A stretch of DNA of 64,000 nucleotides from positions 4,154,001-4,218,000 of the forward strand of contig NZ_CP043042.1 of assembly GCF_008122265.1 (NCBI RefSeq), written 5' to 3'. The translations under genes were made by a program, and so were the position numbers. Source of the stretch: Marinobacter fonticola (lineage in GTDB: Bacteria > Pseudomonadota > Gammaproteobacteria > Pseudomonadales > Oleiphilaceae). Positions within the stretch are counted from its first letter, which is position 1. The number at the start of each line of letters is the position of its first letter. The notes beneath the pieces were generated by a model, which was not told the DNA's origin, did no database searches, and saw only the letters and a program-made list of their open reading frames with translations. Of the stretch, positions 20,339-29,615 are shown one piece after another.

Positions 20339-20494
20339 ATGCGCGAGAAGATCAGATTGGTATCATCAGCAGGTACAGGTCACTTCTATACGACCTATAA
20401 GAACAAGCGCAACACGCCCGAGAAGATGGAGATCAACAAGTACGATCCCGTCGTTCGTAAGCATGTTGCCTACAAGGAAGCCAAGATCAAGTAA
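20339..20494 (+). CDS. rpmG: 50S ribosomal protein L33
   Basis: A 51-residue ribosomal protein, translated from ATG 20339-20341 to TAA 20492-20494. It reads [20 protein letters not shown], then [19 protein letters not shown], the diagnostic L33 sequence. This is the form without the zinc-binding CxxC pairs, as in E. coli. AAGGAG just upstream supports the start. Cotranscribed with rpmB. Confidence 0.98.
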   Translation: MREKIRLVSSAGTGHFYTTYKNKRNTPEKMEINKYDPVVRKHVAYKEAKIK

Positions 20495-20507
20495 TTGGTC
20501 CGCTTCT

Positions 20508-20545
20508 AAAAAAGCCGGCACCCCATTGTGGCTGCCGGCTTTTTT
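20508..20545 (+). terminator. Intrinsic terminator of rpmB-rpmG
   Basis: Stem AAAGCCGGCA (20511-20520) pairs with TGCCGGCTTT, followed by six T residues (20540-20545). The A-run on the other side could also let it work for the minus-strand phosphatase-fold gene. Confidence 0.9.
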
Positions 20546-20592
20546 GTGCCTGAATCTTCAATGATCAATGCCAGCACGAACCAACATCTACT

Positions 20593-21459
20593 TCAGAATT
20601 TCTCCACATAGCCCGACGGCAGCGAGATATCCATGGCAATAGGAAGGTGATCCGACACTGGATGATTCACCACTTCGGCCTTACGAATCTCCAGTGACGG
20701 ACTGACCAGAATATGGTCCAGTGCCCGCTCCGGGCGCCAGCTGGGAAAGCTGTGCGCCGTAGCCGGCAGGGGGACCAAGTCGGTTTCACTGAGCGGGGTA
20801 TTTCTGAGCAACTGCTCGGCGTGGTTATTCATATCCCCCATCAAAACCACATGCCGGTATTCGCTGACGAGATCGCGGATGAACCGGAGCTGGCGATTCT
20901 GGGCCTGAGCGCTGAGCGACAGGTGCATCATAACCAGAACCAGGGGATCTTCAGGATCGCCATAACGGGCCACGATAGCCCCACGCCCCGGAATCAGCGC
21001 CGGCAGTTTATGCTCGGTGACATCCAGCGGCCGGTAACGGCTCAACAAGCCATTGCTGTGCTGCGCCAGGCGACCCAGGTTTCGATTAAGCTGCTGGTAC
21101 CAATACGGAATACCGCTGGCTTCCGCCAAGTATTGCACCTGGTTGATAAAGCCACTCCGCAAGCTACCACCATCGCACTCCTGCAACGCCACCACGTCGT
21201 AGTTCCGCAACAGAGCGGAAATTTTATCGAGATTTTCGACGCGCTTACGATAAGGAAGGACGTGCTGCCAACTGCGGGTAAAGTAGTGGTGGTAGGACGA
21301 GGTATTGATACCGACCTGGATATTGTATGTCAGCAACCGGATGTGGCGGTGAGGCTCGAATTCCGGAACATGATCGGTTCCGGAATTCGAGCCTCGACTA
21401 ATTGTCCCTTGCTGGGATCCGACCATTTCCGAGAGCTGTTTGCGGATTCGCTCGTACAT
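20593..21459 (-). CDS. Endonuclease/exonuclease/phosphatase family protein
   Basis: Predicted metal-dependent phosphodiesterase of the DNase I/EEP fold, 288 residues. Motifs in order: LTYNIQVG, VVALQECDGG (catalytic Glu), LVLVMMHLSL, VVLMGDMNNH (Asp/Asn pair) and VSDHLPIAMDI near the C-terminus. Substrate cannot be told from sequence; family members act on nucleic acids, phosphoinositides or sphingomyelin. There is no signal peptide, so it is probably cytosolic. It starts 26 bp after dsbA on the same strand and is probably cotranscribed with it; the same pairing occurs in Pseudomonas (from memory). Confidence 0.88.
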   Translation of the reverse strand: MYERIRKQLSEMVGSQQGTISRGSNSGTDHVPEFEPHRHIRLLTYNIQVGINTSSYHHYFTRSWQHVLPYRKRVENLDKISALLRNYDVVALQECDGGSLRSGFINQVQYLAEASGIPYWYQQLNRNLGRLAQHSNGLLSRYRPLDVTEHKLPALIPGRGAIVARYGDPEDPLVLVMMHLSLSAQAQNRQLRFIRDLVSEYRHVVLMGDMNNHAEQLLRNTPLSETDLVPLPATAHSFPSWRPERALDHILVSPSLEIRKAEVVNHPVSDHLPIAMDISLPSGYVEKF

Positions 21460-21485
21460 GCCCTGCTGACCCGGCCGATGGAGAC

Positions 21486-22118
21486 TTAGTTGGCGCTGCG
21501 CTCCTTCTCAACCAGATAGTCGATAACCTCGATCATATTCTCGTGATTACCGGCCATGGAAGCGCTGACTTTGTATTTCCCATTGACAACCATAGTCGGA
21601 ACGCCAGTAATCCGCGCGGCCCGAACTTTCGACTGTGCTTGCTGCATCTTCGCATTCACGCCGAAACTGTCAAAGGTCTTGATGAATTTTTCCTTGTCGA
21701 CGCCATAGTCGGCCAGGTAGTCGGCAATACGCTCCGGGGTATTCAGCGGCTTGCGATCACGCGCCAGGGCGTCGAACATCGGCGAATGGGTTTCATCGAG
21801 CACACCGAGGGCCTGCGTTGTGTAGAAGGCGCGGGCATGGGTTTCCCAGGAGCTACCTAGAGCAGCCGGCAGCAGGATAAACTCCACATCGTCCGCTGCG
21901 TTCTTTTCCCATTCCTCGATCAACGGCTTAAAATCGTAACAGTGCGGGCAGCCGTACCAGAAAACTTCGGTCACCTCAATTTTTTCCGGGTTACCGGTCG
22001 GCAGCGGTGTACTCATTTTTTCGTAATGCGTACCTTCCTGCCATCGCCCCTCTTGGGCAAACGCTACCAACGGCAGCATCAAGAAGGCACAAACCCAGAC
22101 TTTCAAGAACTTCGACAT
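21486..22118 (-). CDS. dsbA: Periplasmic thiol:disulfide interchange protein DsbA
   Basis: Introduces disulfides into exported proteins. The protein is 210 residues with a signal peptide (KVWVCAFLMLPLVAFAQ). Active site CPHC is at residues 57-60 (FWYGCPHCYDF) and the cis-proline loop is GVPTMVVNG. There are two adjacent ATGs; the second (22116-22118) is preferred because AGGAG lies six bases upstream of it, only three from the first. It lies downstream of cytochrome c4 and its terminator, and upstream of the phosphatase-fold gene. Confidence 0.96.
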   Translation of the reverse strand: MSKFLKVWVCAFLMLPLVAFAQEGRWQEGTHYEKMSTPLPTGNPEKIEVTEVFWYGCPHCYDFKPLIEEWEKNAADDVEFILLPAALGSSWETHARAFYTTQALGVLDETHSPMFDALARDRKPLNTPERIADYLADYGVDKEKFIKTFDSFGVNAKMQQAQSKVRAARITGVPTMVVNGKYKVSASMAGNHENMIEVIDYLVEKERSAN

Positions 22119-22289
22119 CATTAACTCCTGTAATCCGTTGTCGCAGGGGCTTCTGACCCGGGCTGCGTACGAAAATTCCCGACGCTCCGTAAAAAGCCTT
22201 AAACAAGCATTCCTTAACACTCGCGTGATGCAGCATTATTGCGACTCTGATCCACACACGCAACGCCTGAACTTTTGCGGATTCTTAAT

Positions 22290-22318
22290 CAAAAAACCCC
22301 CGCCAGAGGCGAGGGTTC
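22290..22318 (-). terminator. Intrinsic terminator of the cytochrome c4 gene
   Basis: On the minus strand, AACCCTCGCC pairs with GGCGGGGGTT around a short loop and is followed by a run of T, 19 bp after the cytochrome c4 stop. Confidence 0.85.
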
Positions 22319-22336
22319 TTCTACAACGTATGCAGA

Positions 22337-22945
22337 TCAATGCAGGCCAGAAACGTAGCTGGCTACCGCTTCCATTTCGTCATCGGACAGCTTGGTAGCG
22401 ATATCGATCATGATTTGACTCATGGCGCCAGTGCTCCGCTCGCCATTCCGGTAGGCCTGGAGTTGCTTGACCACATAGTCCGCATGCTGGCCGCTCAGAC
22501 GCGGAAAGCCCGCAGGCTCATTACCCATGCCCTGCGGGCTGTGACATGCCGCGCAGGCCGGAATATTTTTGGCCAGACTGCCGCCGCGATAAAGCGCTTC
22601 GCCCGCATCCACCAGCTCCGGATTGGCCTGGCCGATAGGCATCTGCTGCTGATTAAAGTAAGCAGCCAAATCTTCCAGATCCTGCTCGGACAGATTGTCC
22701 AGCAGACCGGTCATCTCTGGAATTTGACGGTCACCGGACTTGATATGGCGAAGCTGATCGAAAAGATAGTCTTCCCCGACGCCGGACAGTTTTGGATAGA
22801 CGGGCTGGATCGGCTGTGCCCCGCCCTGACCGTGACATCCCGCGCAAACCGTGGCATTGGCCTTACCCGCTTCCGGATCACCGGCGCCGTGTGCTGTTGT
22901 CGCCAGGCAAAAACCCAAGACTACACCTGCGATCAGTTTTTTCAT
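22337..22945 (-). CDS. Dihaem cytochrome c4
   Basis: Periplasmic dihaem electron carrier, typically delivering electrons to terminal oxidases. From the ATG at 22943-22945 the protein is 202 residues with a cleavable signal (ending TTAHGAG). Two haem sites are visible: CAGCH at 34-38 and CAACH at 131-135. Each half carries a distal Met candidate (IPEMTG; TGAMSQ), consistent with two tandem class I domains. It is divergent from engB and upstream of dsbA, a neighbourhood shared with Pseudomonas. A run GGGGCGAG serves as ribosome site. Confidence 0.95.
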   Translation of the reverse strand: MKKLIAGVVLGFCLATTAHGAGDPEAGKANATVCAGCHGQGGAQPIQPVYPKLSGVGEDYLFDQLRHIKSGDRQIPEMTGLLDNLSEQDLEDLAAYFNQQQMPIGQANPELVDAGEALYRGGSLAKNIPACAACHSPQGMGNEPAGFPRLSGQHADYVVKQLQAYRNGERSTGAMSQIMIDIATKLSDDEMEAVASYVSGLH

Positions 22946-23290
22946 GCTCGCCCCGCTCTCTCTCATCAGAAAATCTTTTCTCAGCTAACGCCGCCGCGAA
23001 CTGCACTCATGGGCGCCCGCGTTTGAATTGGTGTGGTATTATACATAAATATCGGGCAAGCGCTGCCCCAGTCCCCGGCAATTCTGGCGTGCGCAGACCC
23101 CGGAATCAAGCAACGGTACCACAGGGTTGGAACAATAGTAGGCTTACAACAGGGTTGGGCTTGTAACGAGGCGGGGTTGTTACCAAACAGACGCTACCAC
23201 AACGCTAAACGCCGCCCTCCGAGCCAGCCGCAGTATACCGGTCGCCAACCCCTATCCATCTGCGCCAAAACCAACAGGAACACGTCTGCC
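22946..23290. other. 345-bp divergent intergenic region, cytochrome c4 / engB
   Basis: No gene is supported here. An extended -10 (TGG then TATTAT, 23034-23042) points towards engB. The 10-mer ACAGGGTTGG occurs twice (23121-23130 and 23149-23158). The engB frame is open from 23033, but the N-terminal part is low-complexity and unlike the family. Confidence 0.5.
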
Positions 23291-23980
23291 GTGCACGATT
23301 TGCCCGAGTCCGAAACACCCCTACTCAAGCCGATTGCTTTCAATAGCGCCCGCTTTCTCATCAGTGCGTCCCGAGTCAAGGAATGCCCATCGGACGAGGG
23401 AAGCGAAGTGGCGTTCGCCGGCCGCTCCAATGCCGGCAAGTCCAGCGCCATCAACGCCATTACGGTGAACGGCAAACTCGCCCGCACCAGCAAGACGCCG
23501 GGGCGTACGCGCCTGATTAATTTCTTTTCGCTCAACCGCCCGGGATGCCGTTTGGTGGATCTGCCGGGATACGGTTATGCCAAGGTCGCAAAGGAAATGC
23601 AGGACGACTGGCAAAAGCACCTGGACGACTACCTGTCCCGTCGCGAATGTCTGCGCGGACTGGTGCTGGTGATGGACATCCGTCATCCGTTACAGGATTT
23701 CGACCGCATGATGATCGAATGGTGCGAGCACAGCCAGATGCCGCTGATGATCCTGGCGACCAAAGCCGACAAACTGAAATCCGGGCAGGCCAAGCAGGCC
23801 ATGTTGCAAATACGGCAGGCGCTACAGGACTTTAACTGCGTGGAACATCTCATCCAGTTTTCCGCTATAAAAAAACAGGGATTGGATCAGGCAAGGCATG
23901 CGCTCGAAGCGTGGCTGGAAGCGGGCTTGGAATTGGAGCGAGGCGAGAAGGCTGGTACGGATACCCCTCAACCCAAGTGA
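23291..23980 (+). CDS. engB: Ribosome biogenesis GTPase EngB (YihA/YsxC)
   Basis: GTPase needed for 50S subunit assembly. G motifs are all present: GRSNAGKSS (P-loop), TPGRTRLINF, DLPGYGYA, TKADKL and SAIKKQG. The GTG at 23291 (VHDLPESETPLL) gives 229 residues, close to the family length, with AGGAA about ten bases upstream; upstream open frame is rejected because the family N-terminus begins about here. Divergent from cytochrome c4. The stop codon sits in a cluster of short tandem duplications. Confidence 0.93.
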   Translation: MHDLPESETPLLKPIAFNSARFLISASRVKECPSDEGSEVAFAGRSNAGKSSAINAITVNGKLARTSKTPGRTRLINFFSLNRPGCRLVDLPGYGYAKVAKEMQDDWQKHLDDYLSRRECLRGLVLVMDIRHPLQDFDRMMIEWCEHSQMPLMILATKADKLKSGQAKQAMLQIRQALQDFNCVEHLIQFSAIKKQGLDQARHALEAWLEAGLELERGEKAGTDTPQPK

Positions 23981-24031
23981 CTAACCAAGTAACTATCCCA
24001 AGTGACTATCTATCACGCATCTATCACGCAC
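23973..24031. repeat. Tandem short repeats across the engB stop
   Basis: Three 12-13-bp units of the form CCAAGTGACTA (23973, 23985, 23998), the first containing the engB TGA, are followed directly by two 11-bp units CTATCACGCA(T/C) (24010-24020 and 24021-24031). Confidence 0.85.
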
Positions 24032-24124
24032 TAACGCGCAGGCCATCGCCCCAGTTCATCAACCAGTCAAGCCGGTCACATGAGTGACGACCCCATCGCT
24101 CAGCGGGACTTTCAGAGGCCCATA

Positions 24125-24155
24125 CAAAAAGCTCCCGGCTTGCAGGAGCCGGGAG
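24125..24155 (-). terminator. Intrinsic terminator for the TetR gene
   Basis: On the minus strand CTCCCGGCT pairs with AGCCGGGAG around a six-base loop and is followed by CTTTTTG. It lies about 160 bp after the tetR stop. Confidence 0.8.
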
Positions 24156-24183
24156 AACGTCAGGGTTTTGCTTTCAGCTAAAA

Positions 24184-24237
24184 CCTGAGCCCTCAAGCTC
24201 AGGAAGACGCAACCAGTAATCCGTTCTGGCTTGCGTC
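24184..24237. other. Two hairpins in the engB/tetR convergent region
   Basis: CCTGAGC/GCTCAGG with a six-base loop (24184-24203), then an 11-bp stem GACGCAACCAG/CTGG-TTGCGTC with one bulge (24206-24237). With the terminator at 24125 they make three hairpins in the 335-bp gap 23981-24315, which holds no supported gene. Confidence 0.6.
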
Positions 24238-24286
24238 CGGTTATTAAGACGCCGCCAAGCACCAAAAGTTCCCACAAGCCGTCTAT

Positions 24287-24328
24287 TTTTTAGACTATTT
24301 CAGCCCGTTTTTAGACTATTTCAGCCCG
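24287..24328. repeat. Perfect tandem 21-bp duplication across the tetR stop
   Basis: Copies at 24287-24307 and 24308-24328 are identical, joined without a spacer (unit begins TTTTTAGACTATTTC). Each carries the reverse complement of a TAG stop; the inner copy holds the stop actually used. Confidence 0.95.
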
Positions 24329-25005
24329 CCGGGAATAAACACCGAATCTGGCGTCGAACCAATCACGTCCGGCCGGTAGCGGGCCCGGATAGCCATCACG
24401 TCATCGCGATACTCGGCATTCAGGTAGGGCATCTCCAGCGTCAGTACCTGGAAAATACCCTGCTTGAGCTGGTTTCGGGTGATGCTGTCGTAGGGGTGGC
24501 TGGCGTGGGCCGTCTTGAGAAAGGCCATCCAGTTGGTGATGACCAGCCAGACATTCAACGACAACGCGTCTTTCAATTCATCGGGCTGGTGCTGAAACAG
24601 GCCACCTTCCCCTAGTCCCGAGAGAATCTGTTTGATCGCCGTCAGGCAGCGTGAAGTGAAGCGCCGGTAGTCCTCCCGCAGGCGTTCGTCGTTATCCAGC
24701 AGGAATTCCAGGTCGCGATGGAAGAAACGATAGCTCCAGAGCCCGTCGAACACCGACTCCAGGTAGAACATCATGTCATCCAGCCCCAACGGCCGATCCT
24801 CGGGGATCTCCAGGTAATAATTCACTAACTTCTCATACTCCTGGAAAATTTCGTAAATAATGTCGGACTTGTTGCGAAAATGGTAATAGAGGTTGCCTGG
24901 GGAAATTCCCAGATGCGCTGCGATATGGTTGGTGGTGACGTTGCGCTCGCCGCGTTCGTTGAAGAGATCCAGGCTGCAAAGCAGAATTTTGTCGCGTGTT
25001 TTCAT
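24316..25005 (-). CDS. TetR family transcriptional regulator
   Basis: One-component repressor with an N-terminal helix-turn-helix (TTNHIAAHLGISPGNLYYHF, residues about 24-43) and an unassigned ligand-binding C-terminal domain; 229 residues. It is divergent from a coniferyl-type aldehyde dehydrogenase, with a perfect 16-bp palindrome between them, so autoregulation and control of the dehydrogenase are likely (inference). The ligand may be an aldehyde or fatty compound. Start ATG at 25003-25005 has a weak ribosome site. Terminator and duplicated stop region lie downstream. Confidence 0.9.
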   Translation of the reverse strand: MKTRDKILLCSLDLFNERGERNVTTNHIAAHLGISPGNLYYHFRNKSDIIYEIFQEYEKLVNYYLEIPEDRPLGLDDMMFYLESVFDGLWSYRFFHRDLEFLLDNDERLREDYRRFTSRCLTAIKQILSGLGEGGLFQHQPDELKDALSLNVWLVITNWMAFLKTAHASHPYDSITRNQLKQGIFQVLTLEMPYLNAEYRDDVMAIRARYRPDVIGSTPDSVFIPGGLK

Positions 25006-25100
25006 GAAGCAGGCTTTTGTTGTCGGGACGTTTTGGGAGGGATTGAAACTCCAGGCAAAAACACCTTGGCCCAGGCTGCATGGGCCAACTCTTGACTCTC

Positions 25101-25116
25101 TAGAGTATATACTCTA
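25101..25116. promoter_or_regulatory. Predicted TetR operator
   Basis: TAGAGTATATACTCTA is a perfect 16-bp palindrome in the 297-bp divergent region, 96 bp from the tetR start and 187 bp from the aldehyde dehydrogenase start. Position, symmetry and AT-richness suit a TetR dimer site overlapping promoters. Confidence 0.65.
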
Positions 25117-25302
25117 ATAATAGCCAAAAAATACAATATGAATAATTTTTGATCACCCTAATCGCTTTTGATTTCTCTTGATTACCCTAACAAACACCCA
25201 GCGTTGCCCGCCTTAAACGGGTCGTCGCCAGTGATACAAGCAAGGGATGCAGAAGCATCAAGAGCGTACGGACGCTCGAGGCTACCGGCTAGGAGAGGCA
25301 TC

Positions 25303-26748
25303 ATGTCTGCAAGTGTGGTTCATCTGACAGAAAGCAAAAAACAGATCCAGCAGACCGCACGGATCTTCGAGGAACAGCGCCGCGCCTTTCGGCGCAGCCC
25401 TGCGCCGACTCACACCGAACGCCGAGAGAACCTCAAGCGCCTAAAACGGATGCTGTTGACCCATGAGGACAGGCTGATCGAGGCTATCGACAGGGACTTC
25501 AGCTGTCGCTCGGCGGATGAGACCAAGATCGCCGAGTTAATGCCCAGTGTGCAGGGCATCAACCACACGCTCAAGCACCTGAATGACTGGATGAAGCCTG
25601 ACAAGCGCAGTGTCAGCGTTCTGTTCCAGCCCGCGAGTAACCGCGTGCACTATCAGCCTGTCGGCGTGGTCGGCATTATCGTACCCTGGAACTACCCGCT
25701 GCTGCTGGCCATGGGGCCGCTAACCGGTGCCCTGGCGGCCGGCAACCGCGTCATGATCAAGATGACCGAGTTCACCCCCCGCTTTTCGGCACTGCTCAAG
25801 GAACTGATCGAGGACAATTTTCCCCAGGATCTGGTCAGCGTGATCACCGGAGAAGCGGATGTGGCCGCCGATTTCTCCAGCCGTCCGTTCGACCACCTCC
25901 TGTTCACCGGCTCTACCGCCGTCGGCCATCATGTCATGAAGGCCGCAGCGGAAAACCTGACACCCGTTACGCTGGAGCTGGGTGGTAAATCGCCCGCGAT
26001 CATTTCACCGGACGTCCCCATGAAGGATGCGGCGGAACGCCTCGCGTTCGGCAAATCGGTCAACGCCGGCCAGACCTGTGTCGCGCCGGATTACGTTTTG
26101 TGTCCAGCCGACCGCCTGCAGGTCTTCGTCGATGAATTCCGCAGCAAGCTATCGGACATGTATCCAAGCTTGCGGGACAATAACGACTACACCGCAATCA
26201 TCAACGAACGCCAGTATGCCCGGCTCCAACGCCTGTTGGACGATGCCCGCAACAAAGGTGCAAAAGTCGTCGAAATCAACCCTGCCGCGGAGAATCTGAG
26301 CGACGGCACCCGTAAGATGGCCATGCATCTGGTGCTGAATCCTACGGACGACATGCTGGTCATGCAGGAAGAGATTTTCGGGCCGATTCTGCCGGTGATC
26401 GCCTACGGCAATCTGGACGAAGCCATCGACTACATCAACGACCGGGCGCGGCCTCTGGCGCTGTATTATTTCGGCTATGACCGGGATACCCAGGATTTTG
26501 TGGTCAACAACACCCATTCCGGCGGCATGTGCATCAACGACACGCTGATGCACGTCGCCCAGGACGATCTTCCTTTCGGCGGTATCGGTGCCTCTGGCAT
26601 GGGCCACTATCACGGCAAGGAAGGCTTCCTCACGTTCTCCCATGCCAAGGGCATCTACGCGCGGCAAAAGGTCAACAGCGGACGCTTTGTGTATCCGCCC
26701 TATAAGACGCCGTTCCACAAAATGGTTTACCGGATGTTTATCCGCTAG
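25303..26748 (+). CDS. Coniferyl aldehyde dehydrogenase-type NAD(P)+ aldehyde dehydrogenase
   Basis: Oxidises aldehydes to acids; members of this class act on coniferyl aldehyde or on long-chain aliphatic aldehydes. The 481-residue protein has the class 3-like short form. Key residues: VPWNYPLLL (cofactor and oxyanion Asn), FTGSTAVG, ELGGKSPAII (Glu225) and GQTCVAPDYVL (Cys259 nucleophile). The C-terminal LPFGGIGASGMGHYHG is typical. The ATG at 25303 is fixed by AGGAGAGG; the frame is open upstream but unrelated to the family. Divergent from the TetR gene, which probably controls it. Confidence 0.92.
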   Translation: MSASVVHLTESKKQIQQTARIFEEQRRAFRRSPAPTHTERRENLKRLKRMLLTHEDRLIEAIDRDFSCRSADETKIAELMPSVQGINHTLKHLNDWMKPDKRSVSVLFQPASNRVHYQPVGVVGIIVPWNYPLLLAMGPLTGALAAGNRVMIKMTEFTPRFSALLKELIEDNFPQDLVSVITGEADVAADFSSRPFDHLLFTGSTAVGHHVMKAAAENLTPVTLELGGKSPAIISPDVPMKDAAERLAFGKSVNAGQTCVAPDYVLCPADRLQVFVDEFRSKLSDMYPSLRDNNDYTAIINERQYARLQRLLDDARNKGAKVVEINPAAENLSDGTRKMAMHLVLNPTDDMLVMQEEIFGPILPVIAYGNLDEAIDYINDRARPLALYYFGYDRDTQDFVVNNTHSGGMCINDTLMHVAQDDLPFGGIGASGMGHYHGKEGFLTFSHAKGIYARQKVNSGRFVYPPYKTPFHKMVYRMFIR

Positions 26749-26855
26749 GGCCGTCCGAGGTTCCTCGCAAACAAGGCATTGTTCACTTGAGCCGGGGCAT
26801 GGAAGCCCCAACGTCGGCTCACGCCGTTGCGCTTCTAATTTGAACCCTCCTGTAA

Positions 26856-27389
<534 letters not shown>

Positions 27390-27431
27390 CCCACCGCCGT
27401 ATACGGACTTTTGCGGGTAGGCAGACTCTGA

Positions 27432-27821
<390 letters not shown>

Positions 27822-27836
27822 TAAGGAGCTGATCGC

Positions 27837-29540
27837 ATGCTGGCACGGACGCCCGGAATAAGCCTGATTGTCACGGTTTTATTCATTCTGGGCGGCTGTG
27901 CCTCGGCACCCCCTGCCGAAACCGGCGTCAACGCTGTCTCCAGCGCCCATCCGCTGGCAACTCAGGCCGGCCTGAAAGCCTTGGAGAGCGGCGGCAACGC
28001 CTTCGATGCCGCCATTGCTACGGCCGCGGTCCTGGCAGTCGTGGAACCCTACAGTGCCGGCATGGGCGGTGGCGGCTTCTGGCTGCTGCAACAGCCGGAC
28101 CGGTCGACCGTCCTGCTGGATGCCCGGGAAAAGGCGCCGGCCGCGAGCACCCGCACCATGTATCTCGACGACAACGGCGAGGTGCACCCCGACAAGCTCT
28201 CAATCAACGGCCCCATGGCGGCCGGCATTCCGGGTCAGCCCGGCGCTTTCGTCCACATCAACGAGCATTTCGCCGAACGCCCGCTGCGCGCCAACCTGGA
28301 TGATGCCATCCGTCTGGCCCGCAACGGCTTCCGCGTCGACGAGCATTACCGCGCCCGAGCCGAATGGCGAGTGGATGTGATGCGCCGCTACCCCGCCACC
28401 CGGGAGACCTTCCTGGTCGACGGCGACATTCCCGAACCCGGCACCCTGATACGTCAGCCGGCGCTCGCCGACACGCTGGAAACCTTGGCCAAAGAGGGCT
28501 GGGATGGCTTCTACGCCGGCGACGTCGCGCGCAGCATCGTGGACGACGTGCGAGCCGGTGGCGGCATCTGGCAGATCGAGGATCTGCAGGACTACACGGT
28601 CGTCGAACGCCGGCCGGTCGTCATCGACTATGAGGGCGCGACCATCTGGACCACACCCCCGCCCTCTTCCGGCGGGATCGCCCTGGCGCAGATGTTCGGC
28701 ATGATGCGCGAGCGGCCGTTTGCCGACGTTTACCCCGATACGCCCGCCAACGATCCTGTCGCCCGCGCCCACTATCTGACGGAAGTCATGCGCCGGGCCT
28801 ACCGGGACAGGGCGCTTCACTTGGGTGACCCGGATTTCACCGACATTCCGGTCGATCACCTGCTGGACACCGAGTATCTGGCCAAGCGCATGCGCAGCGT
28901 CGAACCGGGGCAGGCCACCACCAGTCAGAGCTTGGAAGGTGAATTTTCCGGCGGCAACCACACGACACATCTCTCCGTTATGGATGCCCAGGGACGTAAA
29001 GTGAGCGCCACCCTCAGCATCAACCTGCCTTTCGGGTCCGGGTTCCTATCCGAGCAAACCGGCGTACTGCTGAACAACGAGATGGACGACTTTGCCATTA
29101 AGCCCGGCGTACCCAACGCCTACGGCTTGGTGGGCGGAGAAGCCAACAGCGTAGAACCGGGCAAGCGGCCACTGTCGAGCATGACGCCGACGATCATGGA
29201 ATCGGATGAGTATATGGCCATTATCGGCACGCCAGGCGGCAGCCGGATTATTACCATGGTGTACCTCGGGCTACTGGATGTGATGGACGGCCGATCCGCT
29301 GAGCAAACAGTGGCTGAGCCCCGCTTCCACCATCAGTATCTGCCCGATGCCATCCAGCATGAACCTGACACGTTTACTCCCCAACAGCAGGCCGAACTTG
29401 AAGCCATGGGCCACAGCCTGAAGGATGTGGGGCGCCAGTACGGCAACATGCAGTTGATCCTGCGCAAGCCCACGGGAGAAACCACCGCCGCAGCCGACCC
29501 CCGAGGGATCGGCCAGGCCGTGGTTAAACCTGTCCGTTAG
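27837..29540 (+). CDS. ggt: Gamma-glutamyltransferase (lipoprotein form)
   Basis: Cleaves gamma-glutamyl bonds of glutathione and conjugates. The 567-residue precursor self-cleaves before a Thr; the motif GNHTTHLSVMD places the nucleophile at Thr376. Other active-site motifs: NNEMDDF, SSMTPT and GTPGGSRI. Instead of a simple signal peptide, the N-terminus ends with a lipobox LGGC (Cys21), so an envelope-anchored periplasmic enzyme is predicted. AAGGAG eight bases upstream supports the ATG at 27837. Convergent with the DUF945 gene. Confidence 0.95.
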   Translation: MLARTPGISLIVTVLFILGGCASAPPAETGVNAVSSAHPLATQAGLKALESGGNAFDAAIATAAVLAVVEPYSAGMGGGGFWLLQQPDRSTVLLDAREKAPAASTRTMYLDDNGEVHPDKLSINGPMAAGIPGQPGAFVHINEHFAERPLRANLDDAIRLARNGFRVDEHYRARAEWRVDVMRRYPATRETFLVDGDIPEPGTLIRQPALADTLETLAKEGWDGFYAGDVARSIVDDVRAGGGIWQIEDLQDYTVVERRPVVIDYEGATIWTTPPPSSGGIALAQMFGMMRERPFADVYPDTPANDPVARAHYLTEVMRRAYRDRALHLGDPDFTDIPVDHLLDTEYLAKRMRSVEPGQATTSQSLEGEFSGGNHTTHLSVMDAQGRKVSATLSINLPFGSGFLSEQTGVLLNNEMDDFAIKPGVPNAYGLVGGEANSVEPGKRPLSSMTPTIMESDEYMAIIGTPGGSRIITMVYLGLLDVMDGRSAEQTVAEPRFHHQYLPDAIQHEPDTFTPQQQAELEAMGHSLKDVGRQYGNMQLILRKPTGETTAAADPRGIGQAVVKPVR

Positions 29541-29566
29541 AAGCCCCCGTTAGACAGCCCACTAAT

Positions 29567-29592
29567 CATGTGGGCGTGGCATGTGGGCGTGA
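29567..29592. repeat. Tandem 13-bp duplication after ggt
   Basis: CATGTGGGCGTGG (29567-29579) is followed at once by a copy with one change at the last base (29580-29592), between the convergent ggt and DUF945 genes. Confidence 0.85.
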
Positions 29593-29615
29593 CATCGAGG
29601 ATCAATGAAGGGAAA

